From positions 1-12,629 of the forward strand of contig CAAFWV010000023.1 in NCBI GenBank assembly GCA_900766815.1: a stretch of 12,629 bases of DNA. The letters are read 5' to 3'. The notes below the pieces were generated by a model. It searched no databases. It worked only from the letters and a program-made list of their open reading frames with translations, and was not told the origin of the DNA. Positions 7,104 to 12,514 of this stretch are shown here, piece by piece. Origin of the DNA: Lachnospiraceae bacterium. GTDB taxonomy: Bacteria; Bacillota; Clostridia; Lachnospirales; Lachnospiraceae. How positions within the stretch are numbered: the stretch's first letter is position 1; each line of letters starts with the position of its first letter. The position numbers and the translations under genes were made by a program.

Positions 7104-8027
7104 ATGAACAGGGAACCAGTACTTGTAATAATGGCTGCCGGTATGGGAAGCAGATACGGCGGACTGAAGCAGATAGACCCGGTTGACGATAAGGGTAACA
7201 TTATTATTGATTTCAGTATATATGATGCCGTAAGGGCGGGCTTCAAGAAGGTAGTATTTATCATAAAGCATGCCATCGAGGAAGAGTTTAAGAAGGGCAT
7301 CGGTGACAGGATAGGTAAGTATGTCGATGTGGAATATGTCTATCAGGAATTGGACAGACTGCCTTCGGGGTATATGATTCCGGAGGGAAGAGTAAAGCCC
7401 TACGGTACCGGACATGCAATACTGTGTGCAATGGATGTGATTGACGGTCCCTTCGCGGTTATCAATGCAGATGATTATTATGGTGTTGAAGCCTTTAAGA
7501 AGATATACGACTATCTGACAACACATTCTGATGATGACAAATACCATTATGCAATGGTCGGATATAAGCTTCACAATACACTTACCGATAACGGACATGT
7601 GGCCAGAGGTGTATGTGTTATTGATGATAATATGAAGCTTGTTACCATTAATGAGCGCACCAGAATAGAGAAGCATGGTAATGATGCTGAGTATAGTGAG
7701 GATGATGGTAAGACCTGGGTTAAGCTTGATGAAGAAAGCCTGGTATCCATGAATATGTGGGGCTTTGGTTATTCGCTTATGGATGAGCTTAGGAACCGTT
7801 TTATCCGCTTCCTTGATACAGACCTTAAGGAGAATCCGGTTAAGGCCGAATACTTCCTTCCCTTTGTTGTTGATGAACTGTTATGTGAAGGCAAGGCTGA
7901 GGTTGATGTGCTTCCGACTAAGGACAAATGGCACGGCGTAACCTATAAGGAGGATAAGCCTCAGGTAATGGCGGCAATTAGTGAGCTTAAGGCATCAGGT
8001 CTGTATCCTGATGTACTGTGGGAATAG
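7104..8027 (+). CDS. Nucleotidyltransferase (NTP_transferase / sugar-1-phosphate nucleotidylyltransferase type)
   Basis: The 307-residue protein opens with VLVIMAAGMGSRYGGLKQ (6-23), the glycine-rich NTP-binding signature GxGxRxxxLK of Rossmann-like sugar nucleotidylyltransferases (GxGSRYGGLK here). It continues with YGTGHA (100-105), the usual loop contacting base and sugar, and FAVINADDYYG (117-127) with the metal-binding Asp123/Asp124 region. Such enzymes condense a sugar phosphate, or sometimes another phosphorylated small molecule, with an NTP to give an activated sugar plus pyrophosphate. No C-terminal left-handed beta-helix repeats are visible, so it is a single-domain form, and the substrate cannot be deduced. 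ATG 7104 has AGGAG at 7093-7097. The stop codon is one base before the next start, which implies translational coupling to the membrane-protein genes and a link to an envelope process. UTP-glucose-1-phosphate uridylyltransferase is a common automatic label for such proteins but is unproven here. Confidence 0.85.
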   Translation: MNREPVLVIMAAGMGSRYGGLKQIDPVDDKGNIIIDFSIYDAVRAGFKKVVFIIKHAIEEEFKKGIGDRIGKYVDVEYVYQELDRLPSGYMIPEGRVKPYGTGHAILCAMDVIDGPFAVINADDYYGVEAFKKIYDYLTTHSDDDKYHYAMVGYKLHNTLTDNGHVARGVCVIDDNMKLVTINERTRIEKHGNDAEYSEDDGKTWVKLDEESLVSMNMWGFGYSLMDELRNRFIRFLDTDLKENPVKAEYFLPFVVDELLCEGKAEVDVLPTKDKWHGVTYKEDKPQVMAAISELKASGLYPDVLWE

Positions 8028-8028
8028 T

Positions 8029-8844
8029 ATGAGTACAATGATTAAGTGCTCCAACTGTGGAGCTGACTTCGAACCAAAGGGCGACAGATGTCCCTATTGC
8101 GGATATATATATGAGATAGGTGCACAGCAGAAGTATATGTCTGACCTTAACGATATCAGGGAGGCTCTTGATGTTGTTGATGAAGAGGCTGCAGAGGTAT
8201 ACAAGAAGACCATAGGCGGCGCCGGCAAGCGCATCGCGGCAGTAATTCTTATTCTGCTTGCATTAACAGGTATCTTCTTCGCGGGCAAATCGGTTATAAA
8301 TTACCTGTCGTCACACGGACATATCGGTTCGAGCGCCGACAAGGGAATTGAAGAAATCAAATGGCAGAATGAGAACTTCCCTAAGTTTGATAAGCTGTAT
8401 GAGGAAGGCAACTATGATGAACTGGTGAACGAGCTCATCCTCAATGAAGAGAACTGGGAGCATTCGCGCTATAATTGGGAGCATTATGATTTTATATCCA
8501 TATATTCCAATTATATGAGTATCAGGGATATATATATTCCTCTTATTGAGGAGGGCGAAATCATAGATTATATGGACGGACTGGTATATGATGCCTTCTA
8601 TCTGTATTATGCCGAATGGAATAATCCCAATTGGTATGGCAACGAATTAACTGAGGAAGAGAAGGAATTCCTTGCTGAGAAGAGACAGTATGCGGTCGAT
8701 AAGATAATCTATGAATATATGCACTTCACTGACGAGGATATGCAGCGCTTCCTTGATGAAGGTGATGTATATGAGGAGAGCAATGTTCTTAAGTATGATG
8801 AGTGCAAAAAGATAGCCAAGAAGTACAAGAAGAGCTTCGGCTGA
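8029..8844 (+). CDS. Zinc-ribbon single-pass membrane protein, paralogue 1 of a tandem trio
   Basis: The 271-residue product begins with a rubredoxin-like zinc ribbon (CSNCG at 7-11 and CPYCG at 21-25, cysteines 7, 10, 21, 24), then a charged, probably helical linker, one strong membrane segment at about 67-90 (RIAAVILILLALTGIFFAGKSV), and a ~170-residue acidic, tyrosine- and tryptophan-rich helical domain. Positive residues before the segment suggest N-in/C-out, so the zinc ribbon is cytosolic and the large domain lies outside. Function is unknown. The outer domain resembles that of the next gene: FDKLYEEGNYDELVNELI matches IMDEYQENRDIDGFVHFI there, and a DKIIYEYMHFTDED stretch matches DTLATYFDLTEAEA. 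ATG 8029 is chosen because it sits one base after the upstream stop and just before the zinc ribbon; its ribosome site is weak, consistent with coupling. An in-frame ATG at 8038 is the alternative. Confidence 0.8.
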   Translation: MSTMIKCSNCGADFEPKGDRCPYCGYIYEIGAQQKYMSDLNDIREALDVVDEEAAEVYKKTIGGAGKRIAAVILILLALTGIFFAGKSVINYLSSHGHIGSSADKGIEEIKWQNENFPKFDKLYEEGNYDELVNELILNEENWEHSRYNWEHYDFISIYSNYMSIRDIYIPLIEEGEIIDYMDGLVYDAFYLYYAEWNNPNWYGNELTEEEKEFLAEKRQYAVDKIIYEYMHFTDEDMQRFLDEGDVYEESNVLKYDECKKIAKKYKKSFG

Positions 8845-8871
8845 TTGAATAAAACATAAGAGGACAATAGG

Positions 8872-9630
8872 ATGAAGTGTCAGGGATGCGGATACAATAT
8901 AAATATTGAAGACAAGTTCTGCCCTCATTGCGGTAGACCCAACGACTTTGCGGTTGAGCATAATGAGAGCATGGAGAAGTTCGAGAAGGAGTTTCAGTCA
9001 ACCAGGGAGGAGGTCGTTACCAACAGTAAGCGATTCAACTCCTACACCGGTAAAATCACAATTATTGCAATTCTCGCCCTCCTAATCTGTCTGTCGTTTA
9101 TCGGTCAGTATTTCAGCTATGAAATAAGGGACAGTATTAACGAAAGAAATGCAACTAAGAAGGCAAAAGAGTATATACCCATCATGGATGAATATCAGGA
9201 GAACAGGGATATTGACGGCTTTGTTCACTTTATTGCGGGGAATGGTCTTCAGTATGTACACAGAGGAGAATTCGAGAAATATTATTATGCTTACAATCTC
9301 TCGACAGCATATCTGAGAATGGAAGAATATATAATCCAGCTTAGGGGCTTTGATTATTATCAGTACAATTACTACACCAAGCCTGAGATTATTAATAATA
9401 TCTGTTCCCAGCTCAAGACTATTAAGAACTATCTTGACAGAGGCACATATACCTGGAATGATGAGATAACCACAGGACTCCAGGGTGAATATATGGACTA
9501 TGTGAAGCAGCTGACAGAGGATACACTGGCAACATATTTTGATCTTACCGAGGCAGAGGCTGCATCGATTTGGGAGCTGTCAGATGCCAAGCTTGGTATT
9601 ATGTTAGAGGAGAAGTATATCGATGAATAA
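8872..9630 (+). CDS. Zinc-ribbon single-pass membrane protein, paralogue 2 of a tandem trio
   Basis: The 252-residue product has the same build as its upstream neighbour: a zinc ribbon at the extreme N-terminus (CQGCG and CPHCG, cysteines 3, 6, 17, 20), a charged linker, one membrane segment at about 61-82 (KITIIAILALLICLSFIGQYF), and a ~165-residue outer domain rich in Tyr, Glu and Lys. Low but recognisable similarity to paralogue 1 along the outer domain, in the same order, indicates an old tandem duplication. I do not recognise a named family beyond 'zinc-ribbon domain-containing protein'. ATG 8872 has AAGAGGA (8858-8864) seven bases upstream. The stop codon overlaps the next start by eight bases, so translation of the two is coupled. 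The outer domain could be a helical-repeat binding module; this is inference only. Confidence 0.8.
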   Translation: MKCQGCGYNINIEDKFCPHCGRPNDFAVEHNESMEKFEKEFQSTREEVVTNSKRFNSYTGKITIIAILALLICLSFIGQYFSYEIRDSINERNATKKAKEYIPIMDEYQENRDIDGFVHFIAGNGLQYVHRGEFEKYYYAYNLSTAYLRMEEYIIQLRGFDYYQYNYYTKPEIINNICSQLKTIKNYLDRGTYTWNDEITTGLQGEYMDYVKQLTEDTLATYFDLTEAEAASIWELSDAKLGIMLEEKYIDE

Positions 9631-10138
9631 TAATGTATATGTACCGAGACCTGATGGTAAAGGCGGATATAAGGCACCTAAGAAGCAGGCGTATGTTAAG
9701 AGTAAGAGCAAGACGGATATTAAGGCTGAAGGTAAGACCAAGGTATTTAATACCATTATCATTGTGCTTACTGTTATTCTGTTCTTCTCCACCATGGCCT
9801 TTATCAAGGATGTAACCAAGAAGAATACATATATTTACAAGACTCCGGCAAGCAGTATGCTCTACAATATTCAGACCGGAGATTATACATCCCTGATACG
9901 CAGCTGGGAGGACAACCTTGAAGCAGGCTCGACCGCTGCTAAGGAGCCGGACTACAAGGAGGTATATGCTCTTGCGGAATATGGCAAGACTCTGTTCAGA
10001 TACAGGGTATATTCGGAGCATGGCTATACAGAGAAGGCATCTGAGCTTGAAGAGATTCTTGATAAGAATCTTGAAGATGTAGGAGAGCTTGACTTCGCGA
10101 TTCCGGTATTTAATGACATCGCCGGAATTGAATATTAG
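9623..10138 (+). CDS. Single-pass membrane protein without zinc ribbon, shortened paralogue 3 of the trio
   Basis: The 171-residue product has a lysine-rich, cysteine-free N-terminus of 40 residues, a membrane segment at about 42-62 (FNTIIIVLTVILFFSTMAFI), and a ~105-residue outer domain. The part after the membrane (SSMLYNIQTGDYTSLIRSWEDNL, 77-99, then a Tyr/Arg-rich helix) lines up with the first half of the outer domain of paralogues 1 and 2 (FDKLYEEGNYDELVNEL). It therefore looks like a shortened relative in which a basic tail replaces the zinc ribbon. The start ATG 9623 overlaps the upstream stop by eight bases and follows GAGGAG (about 9607-9612); a second ATG at 9633 is out of frame. 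Function is unknown. Three linked proteins of one topology suggest a hetero-oligomeric membrane complex, but nothing in the sequence proves this. Confidence 0.77.
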   Translation: MNNNVYVPRPDGKGGYKAPKKQAYVKSKSKTDIKAEGKTKVFNTIIIVLTVILFFSTMAFIKDVTKKNTYIYKTPASSMLYNIQTGDYTSLIRSWEDNLEAGSTAAKEPDYKEVYALAEYGKTLFRYRVYSEHGYTEKASELEEILDKNLEDVGELDFAIPVFNDIAGIEY

Positions 10139-10191
10139 TAAACGGGCAGAAGTACAGTTTAAAAAATAAATAAAAATCTATCAAAATGTGT

Positions 10192-10220
10192 TTGCAATTA
10201 AAATAAACTTATGATAGTAT
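10192..10220 (+). promoter_or_regulatory. Promoter of the tRNA-Pro gene
   Basis: TTGCAA (10192-10197), a 17-base spacer and TAGTAT (10215-10220) with an upstream TG (10212-10213) give an extended -10 promoter. Transcription should begin near 10227, about 18 bases before the mature tRNA. The 54 bases between the previous stop codon and this element (10139-10191) are AT-rich and hold no recognisable terminator. Confidence 0.65.
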
Positions 10221-10224
10221 ACAA

Positions 10225-10243
10225 AGGTCGGTTGAAACGACCT
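10225..10243 (+). repeat. Inverted repeat in the tRNA 5' leader
   Basis: AGGTCG (10225-10230) and CGACCT (10238-10243) form a six-pair stem with a seven-base loop that ends one base before the tRNA acceptor stem. It lies in the leader that RNase P would remove and may help folding or processing; chance is also possible. Confidence 0.5.
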
Positions 10244-10244
10244 A

Positions 10245-10319
10245 CGGGGTGTGGCTCAGTTTGGTTAGAGCGCCGTCTTAGGGAGGCGGAGGTCGCAAGT
10301 TCGAATCTTGTCACTCCGA
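10245..10319 (+). tRNA. tRNA-Pro, anticodon AGG
   Basis: The 75 bases fold as a full cloverleaf. The acceptor CGGGGTG pairs with CACTCCG with one G-T pair, followed by discriminator A. The D arm is GCTC/GAGC. The anticodon stem CCGTC/GGCGG closes loop TTAGGGA, which puts A-G-G at positions 34-36 and G at 37. The variable loop has five bases, and the T arm GCAAG/CTTGT has the TTCGAAT loop. C1-G72 with A73 and G37 after G36 are known marks of bacterial proline tRNA, which agrees with anticodon AGG (codon CCU). The CCA end is not encoded (TAT follows) and must be added enzymatically. Confidence 0.95.
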
Positions 10320-10322
10320 TAT

Positions 10323-10354
10323 AGGTAATCAGAATAATCTGATTACCTTTTTTT
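10323..10354 (+). terminator. Rho-independent terminator of the tRNA gene
   Basis: AGGTAATCAGA (10323-10333) pairs perfectly with TCTGATTACCT (10338-10348) around a four-base loop, and the run of seven T at 10348-10354 follows. It starts four bases after the tRNA and closes its transcription unit. Confidence 0.92.
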
Positions 10355-10355
10355 A

Positions 10356-10384
10356 TTGTAAATTATGAGTACTTCTGATATTAT
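10356..10384 (+). promoter_or_regulatory. Promoter of the cobalamin-riboswitch operon
   Basis: TTGTAA (10356-10361), a 17-base spacer and TATTAT (10379-10384) preceded by TG (10376-10377) form an extended -10 promoter directly after the tRNA terminator. The expected start near 10391 leaves about a dozen bases before the aptamer P1 stem. Confidence 0.72.
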
Positions 10385-10403
10385 TCATAAGGTTGCATAC
10401 AAG

Positions 10404-10593
10404 CATACCGGTGCCTTGTAACAGAGGAGAATAGGGAAGCAGGTGTGAATCCTGCACGAACTCGTCACTGTGAATGGAGATTTCTTAGCATATGTCACTG
10501 TATAAACGGGAAGACGCTTAGAAGCATTATCCTAAGTCAGGAGACCTGCCGGTATGGAGACTTTTCTTATCACGAGTAACTGATTAAGGAGGA
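10404..10593 (+). promoter_or_regulatory. Cobalamin (B12) riboswitch with RBS-sequestering expression platform
   Basis: The aptamer runs 10404-10556: the P1 stem CATACCGG (10404-10411) pairs with CCGGTATG (10549-10556). Inside are the conserved pieces GAATAGGGAAGCAGGTG, AATCCTGCACG, CACTGTGAATGGAGA and the B12 box AGTCAGGAGACCTGCC (10535-10550). These identify the large adenosylcobalamin-type class. Downstream, TTTTCTTATCA (10562-10572) pairs with TGAT plus TAAGGAGG (10581-10592), with one bulged base. This hairpin buries the GGAGG ribosome site, and its loop contains ACGAGT (10572-10577), complementary to ACTCGT (10460-10465) in aptamer loop L5. That is the known L5-L13 kissing arrangement: B12 binding favours the kiss, stabilises the hairpin and blocks translation. 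No terminator T run is present, so control is probably translational and OFF with ligand. Confidence 0.95.
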
Positions 10594-10597
10594 TATT

Positions 10598-11011
10598 ATG
10601 AACGAGAATAAGAAAGCTAAGAATAAGAAGCTGTTAGTCGGGGGCATTTTTGCCCTGATAGTGGCAGTTGTTGCAATTGTTGCAATTACACTTAATGTAA
10701 AGAATACAGAGAAGGGTGGCAAGAGCTTCACACTTACCATCACCTCTGAGAGAGATTCCTTTGATGAGACCATAAACGGTGAGTCCGATGAAGAATTCCT
10801 CGGTGCCTATCTTAGAACTTTAGACGGACTTGAATATTCGGAGAGTGACTATGGTATCTATATTACAGGCTATAACGGTATGACAGAGGATATGGACAAC
10901 CAGTACTGGTGGTGCATCTATGTGGGCGATGAGCCGGCTACAACAGGCGCCGATGAGATACCGCTTACAGATGGCGGCTCATACAGTCTGGTGCTTACAC
11001 AGGGATGGTAG
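10598..11011 (+). CDS. Membrane-anchored DUF4430 (transcobalamin C-terminal-like) protein, putative corrinoid capture protein
   Basis: The 137-residue product has a lysine-rich start, one hydrophobic segment at 12-32 (LLVGGIFALIVAVVAIVAITL) that may be a signal anchor, and a compact outer domain. Residues ~66-137 follow the DUF4430 pattern: EFLGAYLRTL, a tyrosine-rich YGIYITGYNGM, the NQYWWCIYVGDEPATTGADEIPL core with Trp104/Trp105, and the closing DGGSYSLVLTQ. DUF4430 is related to the C-terminal domain of vertebrate intrinsic factor and transcobalamin, which contacts one face of B12. Control by a B12 riboswitch and overlap with an ECF S component make surface capture of corrinoids the likely role. 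There is no lipobox cysteine, so it is probably held by its uncleaved N-terminal helix. The GGAGG of ATG 10598 is the one masked by the riboswitch hairpin. Function is inferred from domain and context. Confidence 0.85.
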   Translation: MNENKKAKNKKLLVGGIFALIVAVVAIVAITLNVKNTEKGGKSFTLTITSERDSFDETINGESDEEFLGAYLRTLDGLEYSESDYGIYITGYNGMTEDMDNQYWWCIYVGDEPATTGADEIPLTDGGSYSLVLTQGW

Positions 11012-11517
11012 AAAAAAGGCTGTCACTTAAGCGAATCGCTCGAATCGGCATGATGACAGCTATAATCTACGCCTGCAAGGTGGCCTTAGAATCCATACCC
11101 AATGTTGAGCTTGTGTCATTCCTGACTATTATGTATGCAATCACCTTCGGAATTGACGCAATCTTTGCTGTGACCGTGTTCAATATGCTCGAGCTTGTGC
11201 AGTGGGGACCCGGAACATGGTGGATATCCTATCTGTATGTATGGCCCCTGCTTGCAGTTATTACCATTGTATTTAAGAAGAAGCTTGGAAGTGAACCGTT
11301 ATACTGGGCAATTCTATCCGGAGTATTCGGTCTGTTTTTCGGCAGTCTGTTTGCGGTTCTATATATTCCCATTGATGTAAAATATGCCGCAACTTACTTT
11401 ATTAGCGGTCTGCCATATGATGTGCTTCACTGCATAAGTAATTTTATAATTATGCTCATACTGTTTAAACCCATTAACAAATTATTAAACAGGGTTGCCA
11501 ATATGGAAAACAGATAG
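11005..11517 (+). CDS. ECF transporter S component, predicted cobalamin/corrinoid-specific (CbrT-like)
   Basis: The 170-residue product is almost entirely hydrophobic with about six membrane helices and a basic start (RLSLKRIARIGMMTAIIYACKVAL). This is the typical opening of an energy-coupling-factor substrate-binding (S) subunit, including an AxxxA element (Ala19, Ala23) in helix 1, the kind of small-residue motif used to dock on EcfT. LVQWGPGTWW and LPYDVLHCISNF are conserved-looking loop and helix segments. The S unit binds the vitamin and toppling through the shared EcfA-A'-T module drives import. The ATG overlaps the stop of the DUF4430 gene by seven bases (ATGGTAG), so both are made together under the B12 riboswitch, which supports a corrinoid or B12 precursor such as a benzimidazole as substrate. 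EcfA/EcfT genes are not in the window, so it is presumably a group II S component. CblT-type (dimethylbenzimidazole) specificity is the main alternative. Confidence 0.85.
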   Translation: MVEKRLSLKRIARIGMMTAIIYACKVALESIPNVELVSFLTIMYAITFGIDAIFAVTVFNMLELVQWGPGTWWISYLYVWPLLAVITIVFKKKLGSEPLYWAILSGVFGLFFGSLFAVLYIPIDVKYAATYFISGLPYDVLHCISNFIIMLILFKPINKLLNRVANMENR

Positions 11518-11532
11518 CTTCTCTGATATAAT
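11504..11532 (+). promoter_or_regulatory. Promoter upstream of the purine nucleoside phosphorylase gene
   Basis: TGGAAA (11504-11509), a 17-base spacer and a perfect TATAAT (11527-11532) with TG at 11524-11525 form a strong extended -10 promoter. Its -35 lies in the last codons of the ECF gene. The start of transcription near 11539 puts the strong hairpin at 11548-11578 at the 5' end of the transcript. Confidence 0.65.
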
Positions 11533-11547
11533 GAATAAGGATTTAGG

Positions 11548-11580
11548 AACGCTTCGTGGACCGTGTCCACGGAGCGTTTT
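11548..11580 (+). terminator. Strong hairpin: terminator of the B12 operon or leader hairpin of punA
   Basis: AACGCTTCGTGGAC (11548-11561) pairs with GTCCACGGAGCGTT (11565-11578) over fourteen pairs with one T-G wobble, closing a three-base loop. The following sequence is TTGGTT: only four T in a row counting the stem end, so the tail is weak. It is well placed to end the ECF transcript, but it also lies downstream of the punA promoter. Confidence 0.72.
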
Positions 11581-11611
11581 GGTTATTGATTGAAGAAGTG
11601 GAGAGACAGAT

Positions 11612-12445
11612 ATGAATCCAATTTACGAGAAATTATTAAGCTGTGTTGATTCCGTAAGGAAGGTTACTGATTTTGAACCTGAGGTTGCCATTGTATTAGG
11701 CTCGGGACTCGGAGATTACGCCAACGATATCAAGGTAGAGTGTGAGATTGATTATAAGGAAATAGAGGGCTTCCCGGTATCAACTGTTCCGGGACATGCA
11801 GGTAAGTTCATCTTCGGCTATGTAGGTGATGTTAAGGTCGTATGTATGAAGGGAAGGGTACATTACTATGAAGGCTATCCCATCTCTGATGTTGTACTTC
11901 CGACCAGACTTATGCGTATGCTCGGTGCTAGGATTCTCTTCTTAACCAATGCATCGGGAGGGATTAATCCAAGCTTCACAGCCGGTGATTTCATGATGCT
12001 TACAGACCATGTATCAATCTGGGCTCCCAATCCTCTTATTGGTCCCAATATAGATGAGCTTGGAACCAGATTCCCGGATATGACTCATGTATATGATGCT
12101 GATCTTAGAAAGATTATTGAGGAAACTGCAGCTAAGGAAGGAATTGGGCTAAAACAGGGTGTATATGCACAGCTTACGGGACCAAGCTTTGAGTCACCTG
12201 CAGAGATTAAACTTCTTCATAAGCTTGGAGTGGATGCCGTCGGTATGTCTACTGTTGTTGAGGCAATCGCAGCCAACCATATGGGTATGAAGATCTGCGG
12301 TATTTCATGTGTATGTAATCTTGCTGCAGGCATGACAGACAATCCGCTTACACATGAAGAGGTTCAGGCTGCTGCCAATGAGGCTGCACCTAAGTTCAAG
12401 AAGCTTCTTACTGAATCTGTTAAGAGATTTGGAGAGGTACTGTAA
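11612..12445 (+). CDS. punA: Purine nucleoside phosphorylase (trimeric, inosine/guanosine type)
   Basis: The 277-residue protein has the full set of trimeric PNP motifs: IVLGSGLGDYA with the phosphate-binding GSGLG at 30-34, VPGHAGKF (59-66), GRVHYYEGYP (81-90), LTNASGGINP (111-120), LTGPSFESPAEI (189-199) with the base-contacting Glu194 (equivalent to human Glu201), GMSTVVEA (211-218), and ISCVCNLAAGM with Asn236 (equivalent to Asn243). It splits inosine, guanosine and their deoxy forms with phosphate into free base and (deoxy)ribose-1-phosphate in the cytosol. Length is standard. ATG 11612 has GGAG at 11600-11603. The next gene, an amidohydrolase 69 bases on, looks like a nucleoside or SAH deaminase, which would feed inosine-type substrates to this enzyme. 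pupG is the Bacillus name for the same family. Family call is very secure; I cannot distinguish fine substrate preference. Confidence 0.96.
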   Translation: MNPIYEKLLSCVDSVRKVTDFEPEVAIVLGSGLGDYANDIKVECEIDYKEIEGFPVSTVPGHAGKFIFGYVGDVKVVCMKGRVHYYEGYPISDVVLPTRLMRMLGARILFLTNASGGINPSFTAGDFMMLTDHVSIWAPNPLIGPNIDELGTRFPDMTHVYDADLRKIIEETAAKEGIGLKQGVYAQLTGPSFESPAEIKLLHKLGVDAVGMSTVVEAIAANHMGMKICGISCVCNLAAGMTDNPLTHEEVQAAANEAAPKFKKLLTESVKRFGEVL

Positions 12446-12514
12446 ACTAATTATTTCGAATATAAGTGATACACCAATGTGGTAGTACATTAGGAAGAAA
12501 AATACGGAGTAGAT

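Noticed and set aside
7089..7676. Long minus-strand open frame of 195 codons
   Set aside because: It lies opposite the well-supported nucleotidyltransferase, has no recognisable domain or ribosome site, and its composition is that of an antisense shadow.
7981..8028. N-terminal extension of the first zinc-ribbon protein from a GTG inside the nucleotidyltransferase gene
   Set aside because: The extension overlaps coding sequence in another frame and has no ribosome site; ATG 8029 right after the upstream stop gives a normal start just before the zinc ribbon.
9599..10021. Minus-strand open frame of 140 codons opposite the third membrane protein
   Set aside because: No motif, no promoter or ribosome site, and the plus-strand gene is supported by overlap, ribosome site and paralogy.
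12446..12514. Possible terminator or promoter between punA and the amidohydrolase
   Set aside because: Only a short imperfect CCA/TGG pairing and no convincing -35/-10 pair were found.
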